Notes under the pieces: generated by a model
What the model saw: only the letters and a program-made list of their open reading frames with translations
Told to the model about the DNA's origin: nothing
Databases searched by the model: none
Source of the DNA: Ascarosepion bandense
Lineage: Eukaryota; Mollusca; Cephalopoda; Sepiida; Sepiidae
Direction: 5' to 3'
DNA length: 64,000 bases
Assembly (NCBI GenBank): GCA_037127315.1
Contig: JBBBDQ010001918.1
Span: 1,441,001 to 1,505,000, forward strand
In this document: piece after piece, positions 44,425 through 54,144 of the stretch
Numbering within the stretch: position 1 is the stretch's first letter
Layout: every line of letters starts with the position of its first letter
Made by a program: the position numbers and the translations under genes

Positions 44425-44640
44425 TTAAAACTGTAGGAGACACAGTGGAGTAATGAATCACAGCTCAAATTGAGGAATCAGAGGGTTCAAATTCTAGCTG
44501 AATTGATTGCATTGATATATGTGCTAATACCCTTAATAACCTTGGTTGGCAAACAGTCTACTGCAGTAAGAATTAGCAACCTACCAAGGGAAATTCTCTG
44601 TATCACATGCAGTTGGGGATTGCTTGTGGGGCCAAAAAAT
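44425..44640 (+). mobile_element. Old tRNA-derived SINE
   Basis: GGAGACACAGTGGAGTAATG, B box GGGTTCAAATTCTAG, and GGTTGGCAAACAGTCTACTG. The middle block is shortened. Confidence 0.7.
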
Positions 44641-45707
44641 CTGATGAAACTTCTTCTAAGGAAGAAACCAGCTCAATATGCCCAGGGTGAACACCCCCAC
44701 AAGTACAAGTAAGTAGACTGTGTGTATGTGCAAATAACTGCAAATTTGAAATTATACATTATTTATTAACTGTAATGCAGTTTTGTATTGTATTGATACA
44801 AAAACATTCATTCTGCAGATGAATTGAGGACCTGAAAAATTTTATTTCTTTGATCCATCTTTAGATTTTGGATGAGACACTACTATTGTAGGTCGCATTT
44901 TCTGATAGTCATTTCAGCAGTTGTATTATCCTTATAACTTAGAAAATATTGCCACGTCTTTTTGAAAGCCTAGTTCAACATGTATACATGTACTTGTGTG
45001 TATATATGTATGCACACGGAAGTTTTGATCTCTTTATGCCTGTATAGTCATAAAGTTCATCTATGTCTGAATATAATGATTGTGTCTTTTTTTGCTTTTT
45101 TAATACCTTGACATATTATTGCAAAAGAAAATAATTGTCAATTCTCCCTGTACGTGGACTGCAACAGCCTCAAAATGAAGACCACTCAAAGGGTGTTCCG
45201 AGACTGATCATCATATTAAGACCCCGGTTTTATTCAGCCATCTTTATTTCTCCTCTTTCCATTCACTGTTGTCCCCGCCCCCTTTTTTGGTGCACTCGCC
45301 CTCCTTTCAATTTTCCTTTCTTTTGCTCTCAATGTCTTTTAATGAAGAGTTGCAGAGATGAGGAACAGCTGAACAGTTAATATCACTTTCAAACTAACAT
45401 CGAAGACGGTGGAGGTGTTTGGGGTGGAAGGCATTCCCTTGCTCACATTCAGATTAAGTAAAAATAAGAAGTGAGAAAAGGGAATATTTTCGAAGCACTA
45501 ACCTATTTATTTATTATCATCTATTTTCACAGAGAAGTGCACTACTCGGCCTCTCCTCTGAGTAATAGGCCTAACCCAGGGCATACTGGCTCATAGCTGA
45601 GCTTCTAGATTAAATGTTCTAACAAAGCTACAAAGCACAGTCTGCACTGTAATTTCACTTAAAGTTAGATGGAGAAGAAATGGACTCCTTTCCCTACCAA
45701 AGACATA

Positions 45708-45710
<3 letters not shown>
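44641..45710. other. Unassigned intron sequence
   Basis: 45140-45430 is less AT-rich and looks unique, but has no coding or splice signature. Confidence 0.4.
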
Positions 45711-45749
<39 letters not shown>

Positions 45750-45750
45750 A
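45711..45750. repeat. (TA)n-(TG)n microsatellite
   Basis: Immediately left of the Penelope-like inverted-repeat element. Confidence 0.95.
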
Positions 45751-45766
45751 TCGAGGCAGCAGATAA

Positions 45767-46430
45767 TTTTCTAAACGTATACTGTTAAATATAAGAGACA
45801 ATGAATGTCTATTATGTTTAATCATGAGCCATTCTAAACATCATATTTTGGCTTTTCTGATCAGAGTACAATTAAACAACATTTTTTAGAAAAAATTAGC
45901 AATGTAGGTAATATCAGACAGATTTTAGTCAACAATACAATAATCCTCACTCATACACACAGTAAAAAGAATCTTCAGATATTGGAGGCCATCTACATTA
46001 AATCCAAACAACCCACACTTAATAAAATCACATTTAAATCTGGTCATAACACATTACATTGCATTTAAATATGTGGTTCTGTTATCATTTCAAGCTCTTA
46101 TGCAGTGTGACGTCATAGAACCGTATTACAAATTTACAAACTGCGTTTGCTGTTTTTGGTAACTGTTATCGTTGCCTAGCAAAGTTTTATGTCAACACAA
46201 GATAGAATCGTCGCTGATGGTGGATGTTTTTATGTTAACGTCCTTGTAACTTCTCTGAAGATGTGAGCCAAAAGCTTAGAACCAACTTAATAAAAAATTA
46301 TCCAAATGTTGTAAAATTTTTGTCTTTATTTTCACCTGAAATTAAAGTCAAAATACAATGTTTAGAACAGCTCATGATTAAACATAAGACATTCATTGTT
46401 TCTTATATTTAACAGTATTAGTTTAGAAAA
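45767..46430 (+). mobile_element. Penelope-like element remnant with inverted ends
   Basis: Arms at 45767-45855 and 46344-46430 are reverse complements (TTTAATCATGAGC-type landmarks). Between them the plus frame at about 45945-46072 reads THSKKNLQILEAIYIKSKQP and TLNKITFKSGHNTLHCI before a stop. This resembles the C-terminal end of Penelope-like GIY-YIG endonuclease domains. A CTGAAGATGTGAGCC...GAACC string at about 46253 may be a ruined hammerhead. TA runs flank both ends. The endonuclease call rests on about 40 residues and needs a profile search. Confidence 0.62.
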
Positions 46431-46599
46431 AAAAAAAATATATATATATATATAGTGTTGAGTTGTGATGATGCTTAGTGCCAAGATTGTTTTTTTTTTT
46501 TCAGTGGTTTACTAATAAAAGATATTTTGGAAAGCAGTTTTTTTTTTGTTGTAAAGTGCTCGATATTGGGATAAAGCATATATATATTTTTTATTTTAT

Positions 46600-46850
46600 T
46601 TTTTTAAACATTATTTTTAATAGATACTCATGTTCGAGTGGATACTCTTCTTTTTTTTTCTTATAAATAAACAGTATATTTATTTATATCTACTGGCCTG
46701 AATAATCAAAAAATCTTGTTAAGAAAATTGTCAGCATCTGGTGGTATTCAAGCTGGTAGATATAAACATATTGTTTAATTATAAAACAAAACAGTGTCTA
46801 CTCAAATATGAGTAGACATTAAAAATAATGTTTAAACAAATAAATTAGAA
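46600..46850. repeat. Dispersed repeat R5
   Basis: TATCTACTGGCCTGAATAAT and TCTACTCAAATATGAGTAGA blocks. Related pieces lie at 6220-6315, 53885-53915, 54410-54500 and 54540-54710. The second block is itself a small palindrome. Family unknown. Confidence 0.6.
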
Positions 46851-47439
46851 ATATTTGGAAGTTAATCCATTTCATAACAGATTTCATAAAATTTCATAAA
46901 TCCTTCCTCAGATGTATATCAATCTAGGTAATCTACAAGGAATTTTGAACTGAACACTTTATTCAATCAACAGGGGTTTTCATTCCACTTCAGGCAAGCA
47001 ATAACTGAACAATACTAAATAAAAAAAAAAAAAGAACTCAACAATATTCCTAGATTCGATCAGATAAAACAATAAAACTGGGATCAAAATAAAAGAAATT
47101 TATTATTACTTTGATAAGTAACATCTCCAATCCTATATAACATGTTTTAAACCAGATAGAGTAAGAAAAATGGTATCAAAATACTGTAAATTTATTTTTT
47201 TCCAACATGGATGCTATTTAGTGCTACACATTCTTAAAAATCGTTTTGTCCACTTTTTCATTTTATTCATGGCAAAAATTTCAGCAAATTTATCATTGGA
47301 TGAAAAATGTTAACTTTTCAATGTACTTTTATTTTCAGGATAAGCCAAAAATCTGATGCCAAATTGTAGCTGTAGGGAGAATGTGAAACAACTACAAATT
47401 TTAGAATACAATTTTGTACTGTGATTTCAATTTCTTGAG
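46851..47439. other. Unassigned intron sequence
   Basis: No recognisable feature. Confidence 0.45.
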
Positions 47440-47800
47440 CACACAATGAGGAAAGAAGGCTTAGAAAATTTGACACTCACAGGACAGAGTAAGAGAGAGA
47501 GTGGGGAAAATAGTATATTACTTATCAAATGAATGACAGAACATGGTTTAGGAGAGGTAGCAAAATGACAAAATTTACTTTAGAGCCTACAAAGGACAGG
47601 AAATTGTGGAGAGCCGTGATTACCAACACCATGAAAGGACATAGCATGGAAGATGATGATACAAAAAAGCATTTGTTTCAGACATCATTCTGCTTGTGGA
47701 AATTTTCTTCCATTTACTTGCTTCCCTGATAGCAACAATCTCTAAAATTTTAAATGCAATGTCAATTGCTTTGATGTATCCATGGATTTGGAATGATGTA
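47440..47800 (+). pseudogene. RTE LINE C-terminal scrap and LINE-A scrap
   Basis: 47440-47660 carries the RTE tail (EPTKDRKLWRAVITNTMKGH). About 47680-47780 is LINE-A 3' sequence (TTCCATTTACTTGCTTCCCT then AAATTTTAAATGCAATGTCA). Confidence 0.68.
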
Positions 47801-48132
47801 CAACCTTCTAGTACCCCAAATTCTACCACTGCTCTTCACTTTCAATGGTACTTAGATGCTGTTCTCACAAAATGATCAACACTATTACATGATACCACGA
47901 CAATACAAACTGGCACTAAACACTTTTGAACAGGACTAAAGATGCCAGCAAGTCAATGTTCGAACCTCTTCCTTATTATCGATGCCATAAGATAGTAGAT
48001 CTGGCAAACTTAGATGTTCTGCTTGCACAAAATCAGTGTCAAAAGGATGGTTTTTCCCTTGACACTGCTATTATTTTAACTACCTTCACTCCTCAGTAAT
48101 TTTTGTTCTTTTAAAAAGTCATGATTAGAATT

Positions 48133-48425
48133 TGTGGTGCAGTGGATATCGACTCGGAATGACAAATTGGGGAGCTGAGTTCAAATTCCAGTTGTATTCC
48201 TTGCATTCACTTGTGCACAAATACCCTTGGGAAAGGTATTAATCCATCTCTTCCCTCCAGTTATGGGTCAAATAATAGGACAGATTGGGTTCTATAGCCT
48301 TGATCAGCAACCAGTCTACTGCAGAAAGCAATGGCAACCTACTGTGGGCTAATCTTCTCAGTCAGTCATGTCTCTTTCGAGACATGATCACCCAAGCGTG
48401 TATCACTTATTGCACTTAACTGACT
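48133..48425 (+). mobile_element. tRNA-derived SINE with 10-bp target duplication
   Basis: Complete copy: TGTGGTGCAGTGGATATCGA, B box GAGTTCAAATTCC, CCCTTGGGAAAGGTATTAAT, CAGCAACCAGTCTACTGC, TTTCGAGACATGATCACC, ending TTAACTGACT. GATTAGAATT flanks it at 48123-48132 and 48426-48435. The target lies at the left end of the inverted-repeat element that follows. Confidence 0.93.
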
Positions 48426-48428
48426 GAT

Positions 48429-48870
48429 TAGAATTGTAATAAAACCTAAACATTTGGAAGTGAATTTATAATTTTATTTGTTCTTGAGAATTGACAACAA
48501 AAATAATAATCCCTTGTTTTTTTTACTGAATTGTTTATTGGAATGGTTGGTAAAACATAGCCTAATTGCCAATTGATTCAAACTTTATAAAATGGTAAAT
48601 AATTACAATTTTCTTACAGTTGGTTCACATATTTTAATAGCTTATCAAATGTCTATAATTCTATGAATAAAAAATTGTTTTCATATTTATAAATTGATAA
48701 ATGATAGATATTGCATTGCATTAGTTTTTAGATTGTTGTAAAGATAAAATTTAATAAATACATTGTATTTAATATTTTTATTGTAAATTCTCAAAAACAC
48801 AAAATAATATATATATATACACTTCTATCATGTTTAGGCTTTATTACAATTCTATTCATCACTTTTTAAA
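48429..48870. mobile_element. Inverted-repeat element next to the SINE
   Basis: The left arm TAGAATTGTAATAAAACCTA...TTCTTGAGAATT (from 48429) pairs with the right arm AAATTCTCAAAAACAC...TTTATTACAATTCTATTC (to about 48857). No hammerhead core or coding sequence is visible. A small TA run interrupts the right arm. Confidence 0.75.
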
Positions 48871-49085
48871 TCAATAAACATTGCTGAGGAGTGAAGATAG
48901 CTAAAATAATAGAGGAATTTTTTAATGAAGTAAAAACCATCCTTGCGACAGTACCTTTTTTTTTTTGTAAGTGCAAAGGTCCATGTTTGCCAAAGATTTT
49001 ATCATCAATCAATCATGATGGTACTTTTGTGTTCACTGTGATGAAATCAGAACTGAAATCAGGAAGAATTCTTCAGGGTACTCAC

Positions 49086-49238
49086 CAGATCCTGGTTCCA
49101 TATCAAAGACTCCCTGGTTCTGCATGTTCCGACGACGTATAATAAGCACGAGAATGACCACAACTGTGATGAACACAGCAAAGGCTACACAGACCCCAAT
49201 GTACATTGCAATGTTACCAGGACTTTCAGCTTCACTTG
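49086..49238 (-). CDS. unc5: UNC5 netrin receptor, transmembrane exon
   Basis: Internal exon of 153 nt, minus strand, phase 1 at both ends. The acceptor is TTTTATTTTCAG before 49238 and the donor GTGAGT begins at 49085. It reads SEAESPGNIAMYIGVCVAF, then AVFITVVVILVLII, then RRRNMQNQGVFDMEPGS. That is a short extracellular stalk, one membrane helix of about 23 residues and a stop-transfer cluster of three arginines. UNC5 receptors place this segment right after the second TSP1 domain. It joins in frame to the 57-nt exon or directly to the 399-nt exon. The upstream TSP1 exon was not found before 64000, so the preceding intron is at least 14.7 kb. Confidence 0.85.
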
Positions 49239-50040
49239 CTGAAAATAAAAGAAAAAGCTTTTGTTATTTCACAGAAAATAATTTTCTCATGCAGTGCAAC
49301 ATTGAAAAAAATTGAATGGGAAAAAAATTTATGAGAAATGAATGGTGGAAATATGTTGGGTTAGGCTCGTTAATTTGATGACACATCAAAACTAGGTGGG
49401 TCATTGACTATGGATCATTATAGACAAATGAGATCAGTCTAGTTTTACACAAGAGCCAAAAAAAAAGTAGGTAGCAAGAATCTCTCAGCCATACACATTC
49501 TAGCAAGTTATCATCATTCCCTTTGTGTCGTGTTAATAAGATATAAGCAACTTCTTTCCTTGATTTGTGGAACTGAAACCCAAGAGAATACTTCCCTGAG
49601 TGCTAGAAACTTAACCTGCTGAAGTCTAGAATTAACTTATCTTCCTCTAATATTTCCATAAACTGTATGTCTTACTCCATAACCTTCTATCTTGAGGGGT
49701 TTTGGGGCCTTGTACAGGGTGAATATCATTGTAAAAAAACAAAATAAAAAAAAGCAGATAGTTTAAAATTTAGGTTCAGTTTTTCAATATTAAAGTGAAG
49801 AGATAGAGGCTTGCTGTGCCTTTGCCACAGGTTGGCCTGGTATTGCAGCACCACCGAGAATCAGCCCAGTCTTCCACCCATGGGGATGAAAATCTAAACT
49901 AAAACTGATTTTGTCCTGACTTCCCATATATCCTGTCTTCCTCAATTTTTTCTTCTTTTCTACAATGTTATTGTTGATATGTTGTATATCATTTGCATCC
50001 TTGAAATAAAATTCTATATAGTTTTTCATGCTGAGTCAAA
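49239..50040. other. Unassigned intron sequence
   Basis: A lone unit of the minisatellite at 50041 appears near 49430-49455 (AGATCAGTCTAGTTTTACAC). Otherwise nothing recognised. Confidence 0.45.
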
Positions 50041-50365
50041 CAAGTAGACATAGATCTGGTTTACACTAGAGTTAAAAAGTTAGGTATATGTCTGTTTTGC
50101 CCAAGTGTCAAAAAGTGAAACATTGGTCTGGCTTCACAAGTCTAAAAATTAGGGATCAGTCCGGTTTGCAGTAAAATTGAAAGAAAGACATAGGCCCAGT
50201 TTATACTAGAGCCAAAAAGGGAAACTTAGGTCTAGTTTATACTAGAGTCAAAAAAGGAGACATCGGTCCAGTTTGCACTAGAGTAAAAAAAAAAAGAGAC
50301 ATTGGCCCAATTTACACTAGATTAAAAAAGGGAGACATCAGTTCAGTTTACACTAGTCAAAAAGT
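50041..50365. repeat. Degenerate minisatellite, about 40-50-bp unit
   Basis: About seven or eight units built on GAGACATCGGTCCAGTTTGC and ACTAGAGTCAAAAAAGG. Confidence 0.8.
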
Positions 50366-51394
50366 AAAAATGACATCAAAATGTTTTTGAAACATTTTTC
50401 ACAATTTGTTATTGCTAACTACATAAATAAGTATTAAAAAAACAGCCAACTAAAGTGTATCTGGAAAGAAAAAAAATTAGTCAGAAAGACAAACAGAACT
50501 TGTTGAATTAATGAAATTGGATCAGACTAAATTGTTTATTTAACCAGCGACTAAAACATCAGGCGACAAAGATATGTTTAAGACATATGTCTGAACGAGT
50601 GCTCATTTTTTCTTTGTTCATTAGATACAGAAATGCATGCACATATATGAAGCAAAAAAAAGTTGAAAAACATTAAAGATTTTATTTTAATCATTTCATT
50701 CCAAGCCATTAATAAGCAAGGGATTTCTGAAATGAAAGAAACTGAGAAAAACATTATAGAGTAGAATGAACAGTATTTAAAAAAACAGATGACAAAATGT
50801 GGAGAAGACAACAGGAAACCACTCCAAGAAATTGTAATTAGATCTTTACCATGCCATATCCACAGGAGTAAACCATACTCGTTCCCTTTGTATTCCATTA
50901 GTAATAAAGAAGTTCTATTTGTACAACTTATTCCCAAAAGCGGCTACTTTATAGAGTAGACTTTTGAGTGAATGCTTCCCCAAATATAACAATTTTAACT
51001 TCTTCAAGACTGGGGTCACCTGTTACCCATGGTATATAACTTGCACTTACTATCCCTTTCTACATTCATACAACAACCCCATTTATTAACATCCTAACTT
51101 AAGTGGCTCTTGGGCTTTGTATTAGATGAACATTTAATAAACAAAAAGTAACTGTAGAGAACCATGACCTGAATGAACATGTTTTTTTATATCTTTTAAA
51201 TAAATATGGTTCCACCTTTTTTATCATCACCATTACTGCCCCTTCAATATTTAAAAAAATTTCTACATTAACAAAATTATTCAGGTAGCAAAGTGGATGG
51301 ATCATTCTTCAGTTAAGCTTCAGATATGGAAAGTGTCTTGATCTATTTTTTGTGCAATAGAAGGGTGCTGTTTGAAATTAACTCTTCTTTAGTG

Positions 51395-51395
<1 letters not shown>
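50366..51395. other. Unassigned intron sequence
   Basis: Diverged minus-strand LINE-A scrap possible near 50685-50810 (ATCATTTCATTCCAAGCC). Nothing else. Confidence 0.4.

Positions 51396-51442
<47 letters not shown>
51396..51442. repeat. (TA)n microsatellite
   Basis: Replaces or abuts the 5' part of the first tRNA-hammerhead unit. Confidence 0.95.
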
Positions 51443-51445
<3 letters not shown>

Positions 51446-51471
51446 GGCCAGAAGCAAGAGAATGTGTCTAG

Positions 51472-51515
51472 CCACACTGATGAGCTGGGATACAGTGAAA
51501 CAGGCTTGTATGTGG
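51472..51515 (+). ncRNA. Hammerhead ribozyme motif, type I (unit 1)
   Basis: Stem I CCACA (51472-51476) with TGTGG (51511-51515) is perfect. CUGAUGA is at 51477-51483. Stem II is GCTG/CAGT with loop GGATA less one pair (first pair G-U). GAAA is at 51497-51500. Stem III is ACAG/TTGT with a 2-nt loop. The triplet is GUA and predicted cleavage is after A51510. All conserved core bases are present. Confidence 0.82.
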
Positions 51516-51696
51516 ATGACTAATACATTATGCTCTCATTATGATTGAGCTCTCTGGAGAAGAAAATTTTAAAAACAGATTCCACTTCTGCTATATGTGT
51601 GACTCTTCAGAAATGAATTGCATTCTTTCGGTGACTGGTGTGTGTATACACTGCTTATATACAACATGTTAAAATTTCTCTTCTCTGATGTGATGT

Positions 51697-51760
51697 GCCT
51701 ATGGCTTAGGGAGTAGCGACTATGACTGACACCAAATCAGGCGAGTTTCGATCCTGACCA
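51697..51760 (+). promoter_or_regulatory. tRNA-like pol III A and B boxes
   Basis: A box at 51701-51718 and B box at 51743-51756, with tRNA-like spacing. Inferred internal pol III promoter of the hammerhead element, about 26 bases before the next ribozyme's stem I. Too diverged to be a tRNA gene. Confidence 0.6.
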
Positions 51761-51781
51761 GAAGCAAGTGGATATATCTAG

Positions 51782-51825
51782 CCACACTGATGAGCTGTGA
51801 TACAGCGAAAAAGGCTTGTATGTGG
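51782..51825 (+). ncRNA. Hammerhead ribozyme motif, type I (unit 2)
   Basis: Stem I CCACA/TGTGG is perfect. CUGAUGA is at 51787-51793. Stem II is GCTG/CAGC with loop TGATA. GAAA is at 51807-51810. Stem III has one A-G mismatch relative to unit 1. GUA ends at 51820. Confidence 0.8.
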
Positions 51826-51829
51826 ATGA

Positions 51830-51831
<2 letters not shown>

Positions 51832-51873
<42 letters not shown>
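51832..51873. repeat. (TA)n microsatellite
   Basis: Begins within the ATGACTAATATAT end of the hammerhead element. Confidence 0.95.
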
Positions 51874-51876
<3 letters not shown>

Positions 51877-51879
51877 TTT

Positions 51880-52150
51880 CACCCCAAGCAAGGTGATAAT
51901 GCCAGAAGGATGCAGGAGGTTACAGAGAGTGAAAGAGAATGAGATTTTAGTGGGGAGGGCTGAGGAAAGGACAGTAAGGGAACAGAATTTGACAGAAAAT
52001 GGCAATTGATGCTGTACTTAAATTGCTCAGGATTATCAGGGAAGTAAGAAATTGAAAGGAAGTCCCACAGGTGAGAAGTGTGAAAAAAGAACCTGTTAGA
52101 GTAAAAGTGGTAGTTACATTTAGCTTATAACTTTTGGAACCCTCAGCAAA
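51880..52150 (-). pseudogene. LINE-A 3' region, minus
   Basis: Plus reading starts TTTCACCCCAAGCAAGGTGA and continues through GATGCAGGAGGTTACAGAG, the LINE-A terminus. Confidence 0.8.
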
Positions 52151-52159
52151 AAGGGCATG

Positions 52160-52945
52160 AAGAAACTGCTCTCTCTTAATCATCTGACAGAACTCTTTTT
52201 ACTTTCCATTAGCATGGCTGATGCTAATTTCCAGGAGATTGACACAGTGTGTCTTCTTGGAATAACATTTTCCACTGACATGAAGTGGAAAGAATATATT
52301 GAATCAGTTGCTAAGTTTTTAGCTAAGAAAATTGGTTCACTATGTCATGCTAGACAATTTTTCTAGCCAGAATCTATCTTACATATTTATAAGTCTACCA
52401 TTTGTTCTTGCTTTGAATATTGCTGCAACATCTGGCCTGATGCTCCTGCTATATATTCAGAGATTCTTAATAAAATCAAAAGTAGAATCTGTAATGATAT
52501 TGGTACCCACCTGGCATCTCAGCTTCTATCCCTTTCTGACCACCATAAGGTACCTTCCTGGTGACTTTTCTATAAATACTTTCATGGTAATTGTTTTAAT
52601 GAACTTTCCACTATGGTATCTAGACTTTATGAATTTAAACACAGGACTACATTGATGGCACTGTTTCATCATTTTACAGTTGAAATGGCTAGATGTAACT
52701 GTGTTCTATGCTAACAGTTTCTTTTCTCACATTTCTTGCTTGTGGAACTCTTCTGGCATCTCCCCCCCCACACACACACACAATGAGCTTTGGTCTTCAG
52801 GAATTTAAATGCAATGCCAATTATTATCTTCTGTCTTCTTAATTATTGCTTTTTTTTATTGTCCTCTTTTCTTAATAGTTTTTTATCATATTCTTTAACT
52901 TGCATCATAGTGGCTTTATTGCCTTAAAAAAAAGGTGGAGGCAAA
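52160..52945 (+). pseudogene. LINE-A, longer C-terminal copy
   Basis: Starts further upstream than the other copies: ADANFQEIDTVCLLGITFST, DMKWKEYIESVAKFLAKKI, GSLCHARQFF, then, frameshifted, the ALNIAATSGLMLLLY region, LHL...F and the 3' tail GTGGCTTTATTGCCTTA. It lies back-to-back with the minus copy, 3' ends pointing outward. Confidence 0.82.
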
Positions 52946-53504
52946 GGGAAACATTGTGACATATATTACTTAAGAGTGATGAAGGATAGGAAGAGCTATA
53001 TTTGCTCACATCCAAAAGAGACACATGTACAAAAGAAGTAGAGGAAAGATACAGAAGAGTGCATACAAAGGGAGGCTACTATGAGTGTCATCCAACCTCA
53101 GTTTCTACCTGTCTTTCAACATCTACTGCAACTTCAACATCATCCTCAGGTGGTGGTGGAGGAGGAAAGAATTTGCAAATATAAACAACAGCAAACAGTT
53201 GTTACTGTGGTGACCATTCTAAAAGCTGACCCTGCTCTGGCTTATCATGATTATCTCTCCCAACCCACTGCTTGTTAATCAGCAGCCAAGTCCAGTCCAG
53301 TATGGAAGGTTAGAGAGAAACCCTCCACCCCACTCCATGAGAAAGAAAGAGATAAGAAAAGTAAGGAAAGAACAAAATGTGGCAGGTGAAGGGAAGATTG
53401 TCTGATATTTTTCCTCATCAGCTTCATACATTTCTTCCATGTGGCAAATACACCTGAACTGTTTGATGTACAGTTTCAACTGTCAGAAATGAATCATCAT
53501 CCAT

Positions 53505-53506
<2 letters not shown>
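52946..53506. other. Unassigned intron sequence
   Basis: 53040-53480 is less AT-rich, with short open frames on both strands but no domain and no splice context. Confidence 0.4.

Positions 53507-53545
<39 letters not shown>
53507..53545. repeat. (TA)n-(CA)n microsatellite
   Basis: Abuts the 5' end of the third tRNA-hammerhead unit. Confidence 0.95.
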
Positions 53546-53850
53546 GACAATAATTACACTCTCACACCCTGATTGAGCACTCTAGAAGAAAGGTAGACTT
53601 TGAAAAACAGTAGCCACTCTGTGTATGCATCGCTCATTTCAGTAAAAATGAAATTTGAGCACTCTAGCTGTTGGGCACATAATATGATATGGCTAAAAAA
53701 AAAACTGCCTTCTTCAACCAACTGCCCCTGGGCAAAGGGGTAGAGTCGGCCAAATCAAATCGGTGGGAGTTTCGAGCCTGGGTTGTGTAGCAATCGGACT
53801 CTAACCGTACTGATGAGCTGTGATACAGCGAAACAGATCTGTCTGCGGAT

Positions 53851-53855
<5 letters not shown>
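53546..53855 (+). mobile_element. tRNA-hammerhead retroelement, single unit
   Basis: Same order as the 51.5 kb unit: spacer with TGATTGAGCACTCTAGAAGA and TGCATCGCTCATTTCAGT, tRNA-like head (A-box area 53728-53745, B box GAGTTTCGAGCCTG at about 53767-53780), then a hammerhead. It ends GATGAC and passes into TA repeats. Confidence 0.82.
53805..53848 (+). ncRNA. Hammerhead ribozyme motif, type I (best copy)
   Basis: Stem I CCGTA (53805-53809) with TGCGG (53844-53848), one G-U pair. CUGAUGA is at 53810-53816. Stem II is GCTG/CAGC with loop TGATA. GAAA is at 53830-53833. Stem III is a perfect ACAG/CTGT helix with loop AT. The triplet is GUC and predicted cleavage is after C53843. Compared with the 51.5 kb copies, stem I shows a compensatory A-U to G-C change. 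Confidence 0.87.
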
Positions 53856-53886
<31 letters not shown>

Positions 53887-54098
53887 CTGTATCTACTGGC
53901 CTGAATAATTGAGAATTATATATATCCGTCAATGCTTTTTCGATTAGTATGCTAAAATTTCATATACCAAAATTTGCTTAGTGCATGCATAATACTCGAT
54001 TAGTGAGGTGAAACATTCTTCAGTTCAACCATAGTAATTGAAAATTTATTTTTTGTAGCTACCGATGTACACATTAGCTGCTCTAATCAAGAGATTAC

Positions 54099-54140
<42 letters not shown>

Positions 54141-54144
<4 letters not shown>

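Larger units (their letters stand above)
19857..49085 (-). other. unc5: UNC5 intron, about 29.2 kb
   Basis: Intron between the TM exon (donor GTGAGT at 49085) and the 57-nt exon (acceptor at 19857). It is densely filled with retroelements, described separately. No additional exon with convincing splice sites was found. Confidence 0.75.
51443..51831 (+). mobile_element. tRNA-hammerhead retroelement, dimeric arrangement
   Basis: A partial first unit (51443-51515) ends in a hammerhead. A full second unit follows: spacer, tRNA-like head, hammerhead. Predicted cleavage sites after 51510 and 51820 define a 310-nt monomer. The tRNA-like part has A box ATGGCTTAGGGAGTAGCG (51701-51718) and B box GAGTTTCGATCCTG (51743-51756). 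Both ribozymes end in TGTGGATGACTAAT. The right end runs into TA repeats. Circular-RNA retrozymes and the Schistosoma Sm-alpha element show comparable combinations; whether this family is described is unknown to me. Confidence 0.82.

Noticed and set aside
46250..46285. CTGAAGA...GAACC in the Penelope-like remnant as a working hammerhead
   Set aside because: GAAA is not intact and stem III does not pair; at best a ruined copy.
46895..46925. Minus-strand CTGAGGA near 46910
   Set aside because: No GAAA box at a suitable distance and no stem II.
48133..48210. tRNA gene signal in SINE heads
   Set aside because: A and B boxes are present but no cloverleaf acceptor or anticodon arm could be made, and the same sequence recurs many times in repeats.
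53400..53430. Minus-strand CTGATGAGG near 53416
   Set aside because: Followed directly by AAAAA with no helix or GAAA in register.
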